Source of the DNA: CAVRQM01 sp965246915
Lineage (GTDB): Bacteria; Pseudomonadota; Alphaproteobacteria; Acetobacterales; Acetobacteraceae
DNA: 64,000 nt
Direction of reading: 5' to 3'
NCBI GenBank assembly: GCA_965246915.1
Contig: CBDFGB010000008.1
Coordinates: 124,001 to 188,000 of the forward strand
Shown here: positions 51,745 through 60,286 of the stretch, one piece after another
Position numbering within the stretch: position 1 is the first letter of the stretch
Layout: the number at the start of each line of letters is the position of its first letter
The notes under the pieces: model-generated
Told to the model about the DNA's origin: nothing
Seen by the model: only the letters and a program-made list of their open reading frames with translations
The model's database searches: none
Translations under genes and position numbers: made by a program

Positions 51745-52594
51745 ATGCCACGAAGCTGCCGGTCACGGGATCTTCACTCTGAGGATCCCACGCCAGCGCC
51801 ACCGGGATCGTCGCGTCTGGCTCGTCGATCGACCGGAGCACTATTCCCTCAACGGCCATTTCGCGATGATAATCCATTGCGAACACGGCTCCCTCGCCGA
51901 TGGCGACCATGTTCAGAAGGTTGAACATTCCCGCCACGTGCGAACGGAAGTCCGCACCTGGACCCACCAGTCTCGCCTGGAGTTCGTGATAGGCGTTGCT
52001 TCCGCACCAGCTCCTGACGAGCAAAGGCAAAGAACGCATTTCGCTCCAACCGATCCGCTCAGCATTTGCCAAGGGATGAGATACCGGCGAAGCAACGAGC
52101 AGCCGTTCGTTCCATAGCTGCTGCGTCGCGACCTCTGCTGGAAGCACCGGGCAGAAACTAACGATAGCGCTCACCTCGCGCTCACGCATTCCGATTAGCA
52201 ATGCGCGATCATCAATCTCGGTGAATTCAAGAGCGACATCCGGATGTTGATCGCGCCACGCCTTGAGCAGCGCTCTGAAGTTGGGGCCGATTGTCGACAG
52301 ATGCGTTCCTAGTCTCAGGGTGCCGCGCTCGGCTCGGCCGTTTGCAGCTGCGTTACGACGGATCGCCTCCATGTCGGCGATGGCTTTCCGCGCGAGGCGG
52401 AGCGTCGAGAGGCCCGTCACCGTGGGCTTCACACCAGCGCGGCCGCGCTCGAGCAGAAGCACGCCGAGCTCGTCCTCCAGGCGCGCGATCCGACGGCTCA
52501 GGGTCGCAACATCAAGGTACTTCGCTTGCGCTGCCCGCCGAAAGCTTCCGGCCTCGACGACAGCGACGAGAAGTTCGAGGTCGGCCACATTCAT
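51668..52594 (-). CDS. LysR-family regulator at the end of the trb operon
   Basis: From ATG 52594 the protein is 308 residues: MNVADLELLVAVVEAGSFRR, AAQAKYLDVATLSRRIARLE and a normal effector domain. LTTRs convergent to trbI are a common feature of Tn4371-like ICEs (sometimes called traR), so it may regulate transfer. A LysR-type palindrome lies about 100 bases upstream (52698-52724). Confidence 0.88.
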   Translation of the reverse strand: MNVADLELLVAVVEAGSFRRAAQAKYLDVATLSRRIARLEDELGVLLLERGRAGVKPTVTGLSTLRLARKAIADMEAIRRNAAANGRAERGTLRLGTHLSTIGPNFRALLKAWRDQHPDVALEFTEIDDRALLIGMREREVSAIVSFCPVLPAEVATQQLWNERLLVASPVSHPLANAERIGWSEMRSLPLLVRSWCGSNAYHELQARLVGPGADFRSHVAGMFNLLNMVAIGEGAVFAMDYHREMAVEGIVLRSIDEPDATIPVALAWDPQSEDPVTGSFVAFIRDQTKAVGSQPCASASRTPDPSP

Positions 52595-52697
52595 AACCTG
52601 GTGGGCCAACGTCCAAGCACGGTTTCGGTCACGGTCGCGTCCTCTAGCCTGATAATCCAGGATAGCTGTTCGAACAGAGCGGATTAGTAGGCACAGC

Positions 52698-52724
52698 CTA
52701 GACAGCCTGTTCCAGTCCTGGAAC
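52698..52724. promoter_or_regulatory. LysR-type operator motif, copy 1
   Basis: CTAGACAGCCTGTTCCAG, TC, CTGGAACG: contains the 7-bp inverted repeat GTTCCAG/CTGGAAC. Nearly the same 25 bases occur at 57465-57489, with a related copy at 60251-60278. Confidence 0.7.
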
Positions 52725-52829
52725 GTCCAACGGCTTGCGCCTGAGGGCAACGCCCTGCGACGGACGGAAATATGCACGCTCGGTGTCGACGGCAGCAATT
52801 CAAAACCCTGCTGCGGCCGTCGTCGTAGC

Positions 52830-53387
52830 CTATCGGAGAGAATTCAGCTCGCAAATGATCAGATCCAGTTGGTCGTTGAACTGTCCCTCGGGTTCCTTCA
52901 GCCAGGCGGTCGTTGCGTGCTCAAGTATGACCATCCCGATATGTGCCGCTATAACGGCGCGGAGTTCTGCAACACCTCTTGCTTTCAAAGCTTCGGAGAG
53001 CGCGCTAGCTAGGGCATCAATCTTTGCCAGTTCACGCTCGCGCAGTGCCGGCGTTTCAAAAATCAATGCCTGTCGAGGGACGGCATATCCCACACTCTCC
53101 TCAAGCATTGGTTGAAACGCTCGCAATGCGTGAATGATCGTCTCGAGCGGCCCTAGGTCAGACGGAGCTTCGGCGATCGAGGCGACCAGTGCCGCGCGAA
53201 CCTTTACCTCACCGTCGAACAGAACCTCCCGCTTATCTGCAAAGTAGCGGAAGAAAGTTCGTTCGGTCACACCGGCTCGCTCGGCGATCTCGGCAGCCGT
53301 GGTGCGGTCATAGCCGCGCTCGCGAAACAGAAATAACGCCGCGGCTCGTAGCCGCGAGCGCGCGTTCCCCCGTGCTTCCATGGCCAC
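52830..53387 (-). CDS. TetR-family repressor
   Basis: A 185-residue TetR protein: ARSRLRAAALFLFRERGYDR, TTAAEIAERAGVTERTFFRY, FADKREVLFDG, with a helical ligand-binding domain. It is divergent from the SDR gene, with two copies of a 15-bp palindrome between them. ATG 53387 or 53381. Confidence 0.94.
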   Translation of the reverse strand: MAMEARGNARSRLRAAALFLFRERGYDRTTAAEIAERAGVTERTFFRYFADKREVLFDGEVKVRAALVASIAEAPSDLGPLETIIHALRAFQPMLEESVGYAVPRQALIFETPALRERELAKIDALASALSEALKARGVAELRAVIAAHIGMVILEHATTAWLKEPEGQFNDQLDLIICELNSLR

Positions 53388-53400
53388 AGACCCTTCCCCT

Positions 53401-53439
53401 TGTCAGTGACTGACATCCGACCTATGTCAGTTACTGACA
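53401..53439. promoter_or_regulatory. Two TetR operators
   Basis: TGTCAGTGACTGACA at 53401-53415 and TGTCAGTTACTGACA at 53425-53439: 15-bp palindromes differing only at the central region, with centres 24 bp apart, in the divergent promoter of the TetR and SDR genes. Confidence 0.88.
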
Positions 53440-53483
53440 GGCGGCGGTAGCTGCTTCCGCTCGGTTTGGTCAAGGAAGTCTTC

Positions 53484-54371
53484 ATGCATGTGTTTCTTAC
53501 AGGGGCGAACGGCTGGATCGGATCAGCGGTCGCTCGCGATCTCCTCGAAGCCGGGCATTCCGTTTTGGGCCTCGTGCGTTCGAAGGAAAGCAGCGCCGCA
53601 CTCGCCGATCTGGGTGTGACCCCGCTCGTTGGGTCGCTCTCAGACGTGGGGGTGCTGCGGAGTGGCGCGTCCCGCACCGACGCGGTCATTCACACAGCGT
53701 TCGGTCTCGACTTTTCAAATTACGCGCAGCTCAGCCAGGAAGATCGAACGGCGATCGACATCTTCGGGGAGGTGTTCTCCGGGTCCGAACGCCCGATCGT
53801 CGTGACCAGCGGCCTCGGTCCGTTGCCCGCAGGAGAGACGTTCGACGAGGACGCAAGGCCCGCCGTCATCCCCGCATATCCTCGCGCGTCGGAACAGACG
53901 GCCTTCGCGCTCGCCGAACGCGGCTTGCGGGCGTCGGTCGTGCGCCCGGCGCGTTCCGTTCACGGCTTGGGGGAACGTCACGGATTCGTGCCCATGCTCG
54001 CCGATATTGCCCGCGAGAAGCGCGTCTCCGCATATGTCGGAGACGGCGCAAATTCCTGGCCTGCCGTGCACAGGCGGGACGCCGCCCGCGTCTACCGATT
54101 GGCGGTCGAGCATGGCGCTGGAAATGAGGCGTTCCATGCCGTCGCCGAAAGCGTGCCCTTCAAGCTGGTGGCGGAGGCGATTGGTAGGCAGGTCGGCGTC
54201 CCTACGACTTCGCTGACGCAAGAGGAGGCCGAGGCGCATTTTGGTGGCCTCGCGATCTGGGTGAGCGGCCGCGGGGTCGTTTCAAGCGCTAAGACGAAGA
54301 AAGTGCTCGGCTGGGAGCCGAGGGAACTTGGGTTGATTGAAGATATCGATCGGCAAAAATACTACCGATAG
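53484..54371 (+). CDS. NAD(P)-dependent SDR/epimerase-like reductase
   Basis: A 295-residue extended SDR: nucleotide-binding TGANGWIGSAVARDLLEAGH (TGxxGxxG at 6-13), IVVTSGLGPL, and YPRASEQTAFALAERG with an altered active-site Tyr/Lys pair. The C-terminal domain resembles NmrA/epimerase-like reductases. ATG 53484 has AAGGAAG upstream. It is controlled by the divergent TetR through the twin palindromes. The substrate is unknown. Confidence 0.88.
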   Translation: MHVFLTGANGWIGSAVARDLLEAGHSVLGLVRSKESSAALADLGVTPLVGSLSDVGVLRSGASRTDAVIHTAFGLDFSNYAQLSQEDRTAIDIFGEVFSGSERPIVVTSGLGPLPAGETFDEDARPAVIPAYPRASEQTAFALAERGLRASVVRPARSVHGLGERHGFVPMLADIAREKRVSAYVGDGANSWPAVHRRDAARVYRLAVEHGAGNEAFHAVAESVPFKLVAEAIGRQVGVPTTSLTQEEAEAHFGGLAIWVSGRGVVSSAKTKKVLGWEPRELGLIEDIDRQKYYR

Positions 54372-54460
54372 GAGGGCGAGTCTTGACAGACTTTGGATAA
54401 TTGAAAGCAGAGTCTCTGTTCAATTTCAACATCCGGCAGGACTATAAAAGGAGATGAGAG

Positions 54461-54943
54461 ATGCAAATAAGTCGTACCGAGAAATCGGCTAGCACAGCAG
54501 CCCCGGAGGCATCTTTCACGGGCGATGTCCGGATAAGCGGATACTTCCGGAGAGCAGCACCAAGCCGGCTTGCTGGTGCCTTTGTCAGCTTCCCAGCGGG
54601 AGCGCGGACGCCGTGGAAGATCAATCCATTTGGACAGACCGTGATCGTGACGAGCGGACTCGGTTGGGCGCAATGTGAGGGCGAGGGAATCGTAGAGATA
54701 CGTTCAGGCGACGTTATATGGTTCCGGCCCGGTGAAAGGCATTGGGAAGGCGCAACCTCGGAGACTGAAATGAGCTATTTTGCCATCCAGGAAGAGCACA
54801 ACAGGAGAGGCGTTGAGTTCGGACCGAGCGTCACCGACCAGGAATATCAGAGACAATCCCTTCCAGTCGATCATCGCGAGCCCGTGGGAGATAAACGAGG
54901 GCTACAGCTACGTGGCGTTGGACATGAGATTGCGGGTAAATAG
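54461..54943 (+). CDS. Cupin protein with altered metal site
   Basis: A 160-residue cupin: FRRAAPSRLAGAFVSFPAGA, RTPWKINPFGQTVIVTSGLG, EIRSGDVIWFRPGERHWEGA. Family members usually read TPWHTHPxGQ and HWHGA; here the first His-x-His is KIN and the last HxH is HWEG, so the metal is probably lost. The C-terminal 30 residues are unusual and overlap the convergent hydrolase gene by 36 bases. ATG 54461 follows AAAAGGAGATG. Confidence 0.78.
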   Translation: MQISRTEKSASTAAPEASFTGDVRISGYFRRAAPSRLAGAFVSFPAGARTPWKINPFGQTVIVTSGLGWAQCEGEGIVEIRSGDVIWFRPGERHWEGATSETEMSYFAIQEEHNRRGVEFGPSVTDQEYQRQSLPVDHREPVGDKRGLQLRGVGHEIAGK

Positions 54944-55654
54944 CGCGAGCATTTCCCTCCAGCCACGCTCGGCGGCGGCGGCATCGTAAACCGGGAAGTC
55001 TGGCATCATCCAGCCATGCGCCGCCGGGTAGGTCTCCGCGGTAAAACGCACGCCACCCTCATCGAACGCCGCCTCGAGCCTCTCGGCCATCGGCGGCGGA
55101 TAGCTTTCGTCCTGGTATGCCGCCGCGATGTAGGTTTCGGCCAGAATGCGGTGCGCCAACCGATGGGGACTGTCCAGCTTGTCGGTTGCTAGGTTGCCGC
55201 CATGAAAACTGGCAACGGCTGAAAATCGGTCCGGCTTGGCGCCCGCTGCCGACAACGCCATTCCTCCACCCATGCAAAAGCCGACCGCGCCCAATTTACT
55301 GCCGTCGACATCGTGGCGCTCGTCGATATGGGTAAGGAGTGCCTGCGTGTCCTCTACGGCCTTATTGTTGTCTGTCGTATTCATGAGAGGTCCGAGGATC
55401 GCGCGGAAATCATTCGCGAAGACCTCCTTGGGCACGAACGGTTCATAAGGTCCAAAGCGGTAAAACAGATCTGGCAAGAGGACGACGAAGCCGGCCTCTG
55501 CGAGCCTCTCTGACATGTCCGAGATCGCCGGGCGGATGCCACCCGCATCCATGTAAAGGACGACGGCCGGCCAGGGGCCAGATCCTGCCGGGATTGAGAC
55601 GATCACAGGGCACTCTCCGTCCCGGGTCGGGACTTTGATCATTTCTCTAGGCAA
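54908..55654 (-). CDS. Dienelactone hydrolase-family protein
   Basis: A 248-residue alpha/beta hydrolase with GAVGFCMGGGMALSAAG (nucleophile Cys127), the acid region AAYQDESYPP and the histidine in YPAAHGWMMPDF: the Cys-Asp-His triad of dienelactone hydrolases. It hydrolyses lactone or ester bonds; the exact substrate is unknown. It is convergent with the cupin gene. Confidence 0.92.
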   Translation of the reverse strand: MPREMIKVPTRDGECPVIVSIPAGSGPWPAVVLYMDAGGIRPAISDMSERLAEAGFVVLLPDLFYRFGPYEPFVPKEVFANDFRAILGPLMNTTDNNKAVEDTQALLTHIDERHDVDGSKLGAVGFCMGGGMALSAAGAKPDRFSAVASFHGGNLATDKLDSPHRLAHRILAETYIAAAYQDESYPPPMAERLEAAFDEGGVRFTAETYPAAHGWMMPDFPVYDAAAAERGWREMLALFTRNLMSNAT

Positions 55655-55795
55655 CTCAGCGCTCCCCTACGTTCAATTTTGATCATTGTCGGCGCATGCT
55701 CGGGCAACTGCGGGAGGAGCGATTGCGCGTCGTCCTTCGCCCACCCCAACACGGCATCCCTACCAGTCGCTTGACCATGCCGTTTGCCATCGTGA

Positions 55796-56716
55796 CTAGT
55801 TCGCCGATTCGGCAATGCGCCGGGCGAACAGTTCGTCTACCGATCTCCATGTCAGATCGGGATACCGCGCATTATCCAGATGCTCGAGCTTGGCCCGACC
55901 GCTGAATTGGTCGCGCATGTACTGCATGCCCTGCCACTGCGGGAACGCCGCGTCGGGCTGAGGCGCGAGCAGCTTCGTCAGCCGGATCATCGCACCAAGC
56001 ATCCCCAGGCTGCCGGCCCACTGGACGCGGTAGTGCTCGCCACTCGTGTCGCTCATGGCGCGGGCGATGTCGCGGGCCGTGACCGTGTCGCCGGCGATGC
56101 GGAGGATGCGCGGCGTCGTTGGGTCCAACGCCGCGGCCGCGATGTAGGCGGCCGAGTCGTCCTTGGTCGTGAAGTCGAGCGGCTGATCGGCGTCGTGCCA
56201 GTAGAGAACGCGGTGTAGGCCGCGGCGGATGATCGGCATTTCGCGGCCGAGCATGTCCATGAACGCGCCGTTGAACACCGACGTCACCTGGATCGGCGCC
56301 TTGTCGGCAATGGCCATGAACTCGCGCCGCAGATCGAAATTGCGGTTATCGCCGGGGCGCGTCTGCGTGAAGTCCGCCGAATAATCCGACGGGATGAAGC
56401 GCGGGATGCCCGCGCGCACCGCCGCCTGGAGCAGCAGGGACTGCCGGTCGATCATGACCGAGCGCACGCCGTTCAGCGCCGACACCACGCACGCCGCTCC
56501 CGCGCAAGCCTCCGCCATCGCCACGACGTCCTTCGGATCCGCCTCGACGGGCTGCGCCCCGGTCGAGGCGATGCCCCGCAGTTCCTCTGGCTTCAGGCCG
56601 GGGCGCACCAGGGCGCGGACGACCGCGCCGCGCGCGACGAGCGCCTTGGCGATGCGGGTGCCAAGGTCGCCACCGGCGCCCGCGAGGGCAATGATCGGCG
56701 CGTCCGTCATGGTCAT
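55796..56716 (-). CDS. NmrA-like NAD(P)-binding reductase
   Basis: About 306 residues from ATG 56716 (overlapping the upstream stop as ATGA; 56710 is an alternative). IIALAGAGGDLGTRIAKALV is the GxxGxxG nucleotide site; RFIPSDYSADFTQ and GAFMDMLGREMPII are NmrA/isoflavone-reductase-like features. Second gene of an operon with the isochorismatase-like gene and a paralogue of 59291-60184. Confidence 0.92.
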   Translation of the reverse strand: MTMTDAPIIALAGAGGDLGTRIAKALVARGAVVRALVRPGLKPEELRGIASTGAQPVEADPKDVVAMAEACAGAACVVSALNGVRSVMIDRQSLLLQAAVRAGIPRFIPSDYSADFTQTRPGDNRNFDLRREFMAIADKAPIQVTSVFNGAFMDMLGREMPIIRRGLHRVLYWHDADQPLDFTTKDDSAAYIAAAALDPTTPRILRIAGDTVTARDIARAMSDTSGEHYRVQWAGSLGMLGAMIRLTKLLAPQPDAAFPQWQGMQYMRDQFSGRAKLEHLDNARYPDLTWRSVDELFARRIAESAN

Positions 56717-57372
56717 CCTTCCTTGTAGTCGCCGTTCATGGCGATGATCGACGGCGCCGGCGTGTAGGCGCCGAGCCAGCCCATCATGGCGGGCAGCTTC
56801 GCCTTGGCCGCTTCGGGGTCGGCGTTCATCGTCGAGTTGAGCAATTCGCCGGCGATCGACTGGACGTTCGTCGGCGTCGCGCCGGCCTGGATCAACCGCT
56901 GGATCGCGGCGTCGTTGATCGCCGTGGTCCACGAGCCAGAGGCGTCGATCGGGATGAAGACGTGATAGCCTACAGCGATCAGCGTGAGCGTCGGATAGAC
57001 CAGACAGAAGTCAGTGGTGATGCCCGACAGAATCAGCTTGCGCCGGCCGGTAGCCCTCACCGCCTCGGCGAAGCGCGGATCATCCATCGCGTTGAGGTTG
57101 CCCATGCGGTTGATCGGCGCGACGTCCGGGAAAGTCTCGGTGATCGGCTTGAGCAGCGGTCCGGACGGGCCCTCCGCGCCGCCGCCCGTCGTGGTCAGGA
57201 CGACCGGCAGGTCAAACATCTTGGCGAGCTTCGCCAATCCCTCCGTGTTCACCTTGAGGAGCTGCATGTCGATGGACTGCACGCCGAGCGTCAGCGTGGT
57301 CTGGTTGTCGATGAACAGAACCGCCGCGTTGTCGGGCGTGAGCTGCTCGAGATAATCCTCGGGTCGAGTCAT
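56713..57372 (-). CDS. Isochorismatase-family cysteine hydrolase
   Basis: A 219-residue protein with the triad of this family: AAVLFIDNQTTLTLG (Asp22), a central Lys (RRKLILSG) and ITTDFCLVYPTLT (Cys123). Family members hydrolyse N-carbamoyl compounds, nicotinamide or isochorismate. Translationally coupled to the NmrA-like gene, with a LysR-type operator about 95 bases upstream. Confidence 0.92.
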   Translation of the reverse strand: MTRPEDYLEQLTPDNAAVLFIDNQTTLTLGVQSIDMQLLKVNTEGLAKLAKMFDLPVVLTTTGGGAEGPSGPLLKPITETFPDVAPINRMGNLNAMDDPRFAEAVRATGRRKLILSGITTDFCLVYPTLTLIAVGYHVFIPIDASGSWTTAINDAAIQRLIQAGATPTNVQSIAGELLNSTMNADPEAAKAKLPAMMGWLGAYTPAPSIIAMNGDYKEG

Positions 57373-57464
57373 GACGTGGTCCTCTCTCTGACTGCACCTT
57401 CGCCACAGAGGCCGGTGCCATTACTAGTTGTGGACGGATCAAAACTGGCGAGAGTCGGCAGGGA

Positions 57465-57489
57465 CTAGACAGCCTGTTCCAGCCCTGGA
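57465..57489. promoter_or_regulatory. LysR-type operator motif, copy 2
   Basis: CTAGACAGCCTGTTCCAG, CC, CTGGA: 24 of 25 positions match copy 1. It lies upstream of the isochorismatase/NmrA operon. Confidence 0.75.
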
Positions 57490-57522
57490 CGGACGCCGAA
57501 CCGTCGGCGTCCGCGGGTCGCT

Positions 57523-58161
57523 TCAGTCGGCCGGAAGGCCTTCCTCGGCCAGCGCCCGCTGGACGCCGGGGTCCGCCGCCATACCCGCGTGGTGAGCCAC
57601 GAGGTTGGGGAACGCGGCCAGTCCGGTCGGCGTCCTGGCCTTCCAGCGGCACACGACGTTCAAGTAGGCATCGGCGACCGTGCGGCGGTCGAGCACCAGC
57701 CATTCGTGCCCGTCCAACCTCGCCTCGAGCTGGGCGAACGCCTTGTCGATGAGGATGAAGGCGGCCTTCTTCACATCGTCCTCGGCGCTCGGGTCTACGA
57801 CGAAGCGGTCGGGCACGAAGGTCGGGGTGAAGGCCTTGTGCACGTCGCTCACCAGTTCGGCCATGATCTCGTTCATCCGGGCCTGCTCGAGCTGATCGCC
57901 TTCATTCGCGCCAAGCTGTGCGGCTGGCGCCTGCGCGGCGATGTATAGGAGCACGGCGAGGGACTCGGTCAGCACGAACGGATGCGGCGCGAAGTTGTCC
58001 ATCACCAGCGTCGGGACGGCGCCCTTCGGGTTGAGGCTCATGAATGCCTCGTCATGCATGGTCGAGTAGTCGAGGCGTTCGAGCTCGTAGTCGAGACCCG
58101 ACCAGATGAGCGATATGTGCGATGCCAGCGAGCAGGCGCCGGGCAGATAGTAGAGCTTCAT
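57523..58161 (-). CDS. Glutathione S-transferase
   Basis: A 212-residue GST: N-terminal thioredoxin-fold domain MKLYYLPGACSLASHISLIW with Ser/Cys near the GSH site, NPKGAVPTLVMDN (cis-Pro loop), LTESLAVLLYIA, then a helical domain with WLVLDRRTVADAYLN (N-capping motif). Conjugates glutathione to electrophiles, substrate unknown. It probably starts a minus-strand series with genes at 58207-60184. Confidence 0.93.
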   Translation of the reverse strand: MKLYYLPGACSLASHISLIWSGLDYELERLDYSTMHDEAFMSLNPKGAVPTLVMDNFAPHPFVLTESLAVLLYIAAQAPAAQLGANEGDQLEQARMNEIMAELVSDVHKAFTPTFVPDRFVVDPSAEDDVKKAAFILIDKAFAQLEARLDGHEWLVLDRRTVADAYLNVVCRWKARTPTGLAAFPNLVAHHAGMAADPGVQRALAEEGLPAD

Positions 58162-58206
58162 GACGGTTTCCTTGAGTAGGGGTGGGACCGAACGAGGGGA
58201 TACCGT

Positions 58207-58662
58207 TCAGCTTCGTTCGGGATGGTTTGTGCCGCTGCGCAGGAGCCAGCCAGCTGCGGCCAGGAGGGGGAACACGACGAGCAGGTCGCCCTTCAGCTGC
58301 ATCGGGAAGTCGTGGAGCGACTGTCCGGGCTGGAGAAAGTGCGAATCGGTCCAGGCGACGCCGGGGAAAAGGAAGGCGAAGCACTGGCTGACCCAGTAGA
58401 GCGCGGTTAGCGTCCACGCGGCCGTCAGGCCGAGCCGCGCCTCGTCGACCGGACGCCAGAGGAACGCCAGACCCGAGATTCCCAGCAGCGCCGCCATCGA
58501 CATGGTCTGGGCGTTGTGGAACTTCGCGTGCGGCGGCCACTCGGCATTGTAGATGTGCGTGACGTTCCAGTCGGCCAGGAACGGCGAGATTATCGTCCCG
58601 AACGCGATGACCGACAGGATCACTCGGCCGGTCAGCAGCTTTGCTGTGGGTGACATCTGCAC
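58207..58662 (-). CDS. DUF6640-like small membrane protein
   Basis: A 151-residue protein with four membrane helices (VILSVIAFGTIISPFLADW, AALLGISGLAFLW, LTAAWTLTALYWVSQCFAFL, LLVVFPLLAAAGWLL) and the conserved-looking NAEWPPHAKFHNAQT stretch. Acetyltransferase-like or DUF6640 proteins with this layout occur beside NmrA-type reductases; no function is known. Confidence 0.8.
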   Translation of the reverse strand: MQMSPTAKLLTGRVILSVIAFGTIISPFLADWNVTHIYNAEWPPHAKFHNAQTMSMAALLGISGLAFLWRPVDEARLGLTAAWTLTALYWVSQCFAFLFPGVAWTDSHFLQPGQSLHDFPMQLKGDLLVVFPLLAAAGWLLRSGTNHPERS

Positions 58663-58699
58663 GTTCCTCTCTTCGAGTATGGCCTGACAGGAACAGCCG

Positions 58700-59236
58700 T
58701 CAGCCGTGGTTGCGAGGCGCGAGCGGGTCCGCCTCGTCGAGCCAAACGAGGCCGTAGCGTTGCTCCATCTCCTCTGGCATCTGCGGCTTGCCGGGCGGCA
58801 TCAGCGGCGGCGCCTCGGGCAGGGTCAGGCTGGTCGCGCGCTTGCTGGTCTCGGCGATCATCGCCTCCCAGCTCGCCGGCGTGTAGCCGTTGAGGATCCG
58901 GGCGGTCTCGCTATCAACCCGGAACCCGTGACGGGTCCCGCGCGCGATGCTGATGAAGGATCCCTTGCCCGCGGTCTTGATCTCCTTGTCGAGCAGGAAG
59001 GTGATCTCGCCGTCGAGGATGTAGAAGGTCTCGTCCGACCATAGGTGGATGTGCGGAGGCGGACCCGCGCCCATCGGCATCAGCTGCTCCATCATCGACC
59101 AGCGGCCGCCGGTGTCCTCGCGGTCGGCGAGCATGATCCAGAGGATGCCCTGCGCGTGGTACGCGGGCGCCTCGTCGACGTGATGGATGAAACTCTGCGA
59201 ACCGGGAATCGGCGGCAGCTTCATTGGGTCGGGCAT
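58700..59236 (-). CDS. Cupin-domain protein
   Basis: A 178-residue cupin with intact-looking metal motifs: GAGPPPHIHLWSDETFYILD, GEITFLLDKEIKTAGKGSFI, SIARGTRHGFRVDSETARIL. The HxH...E...H pattern fits a metal-binding dioxygenase or isomerase-like cupin. It lies between the membrane protein and NmrA gene on the same strand. Confidence 0.88.
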   Translation of the reverse strand: MPDPMKLPPIPGSQSFIHHVDEAPAYHAQGILWIMLADREDTGGRWSMMEQLMPMGAGPPPHIHLWSDETFYILDGEITFLLDKEIKTAGKGSFISIARGTRHGFRVDSETARILNGYTPASWEAMIAETSKRATSLTLPEAPPLMPPGKPQMPEEMEQRYGLVWLDEADPLAPRNHG

Positions 59237-59290
59237 GGTGACGCTCCTTGAAAAGTGGCCGCGCCCGGAGTGGACGCGGCCGGGTCGGTG

Positions 59291-60184
59291 TTAGGCGTGG
59301 GCGGGTTCGCGCATCGCGCGGGCGAGATAGTCGCCGAAACCCTGCAGCTTGACGTCGGGGTAGCGGTCGTTCTGCAGGTCGGTCAGGGCGGTCTGCCCGT
59401 TGGTCATGTAGAGGAGGTAGGCGAGCATGACCTGCTTGTGCGGGTCGGCCTGGGCCATCGTCGCGCGTAGATCGGCCTCGCTCCCGTAGGAGACCGGCTT
59501 GACCTCCCGGCCGGACTGGCGGCCGACGATCTCGCCGGCTTCGCGGAACGAGATGCGGTCGCCAGCGAAGGCGAACTTGCCCGCCTTGACCGTTCGGTCG
59601 AGCGCGACGCGCGCCGTCATCGCTGCGGTGTCGTCGACGGTCGTCAGCTCGATCGGACGGTTGCCGTCGCCGTAGAAGCCGACGGTCCCCTTATCGAGGT
59701 CGATCGCGCCATGGCCCGGCAGGAACATGTCCATGAAGGCCCCCTGCAGGATGTTGACCTGCTCGAGTCCGGTCTTCGCGATTGCGGCATCCGCCTTCGC
59801 GCGCAGGTCGAACATCATGTGCTCGCCGGGCGTCGCCTTGAACAAATCGAGTGCGAAATCGGAAGGCAGGATGCGGCGCACGCCGTTGCGCTTGCCCGCT
59901 TCGGCCAGTGCGATCTGGCCATCGACCATAACGTCGGGACCGCCCTGGACGGCGGATACGATTATGTCGATACCCTGGGTGGCGCGGTCGAGCGAGGCGC
60001 GATCGGCGAGATCTCCTTCGATCAATTCAGCGCCGGCGTTTGCAAGCGAGTGGAGGGCGCCGGTCTTGCTGGACGCCTTTCGGACCAGCAGCCTCAAGCG
60101 GGCGTCTGACTGCTTGAGCAGATGTTGCGCGATGCGGCTACCGAGCATGCCGGTAGCCCCCGCGAGGAGGATAGACTGGGTCAT
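59291..60184 (-). CDS. NmrA-like NAD(P)-binding reductase
   Basis: A 297-residue protein: ILLAGATGMLGSRIAQHLLK, VRRILPSDFALDLFK, NILQGAFMDMFLPGHGAID, paralogous to 55796-56716. First gene of the minus-strand series 60184 to 57523, divergent from a LysR gene with operator copy 3 between them. Confidence 0.92.
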   Translation of the reverse strand: MTQSILLAGATGMLGSRIAQHLLKQSDARLRLLVRKASSKTGALHSLANAGAELIEGDLADRASLDRATQGIDIIVSAVQGGPDVMVDGQIALAEAGKRNGVRRILPSDFALDLFKATPGEHMMFDLRAKADAAIAKTGLEQVNILQGAFMDMFLPGHGAIDLDKGTVGFYGDGNRPIELTTVDDTAAMTARVALDRTVKAGKFAFAGDRISFREAGEIVGRQSGREVKPVSYGSEADLRATMAQADPHKQVMLAYLLYMTNGQTALTDLQNDRYPDVKLQGFGDYLARAMREPAHA

Positions 60185-60250
60185 GAGTTAAATCCTTTGC
60201 TTCTGCAACCCAATGTAGCCGTCCCAGTCCGAGGAAATAGTCAGCAAAAG

Positions 60251-60278
60251 CTGGACAGCGCGTTCCTGCCGTGGAACG
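60251..60278. promoter_or_regulatory. LysR-type operator motif, copy 3
   Basis: CTGGACAGCGCGTTCCTG followed by CCGTGGAACG: a degenerate version of copies 1 and 2, keeping GTTCC and GGAAC half-sites. It lies in the divergent promoter of the NmrA and LysR genes. Confidence 0.7.
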
Positions 60279-60286
60279 ATGCGCGG

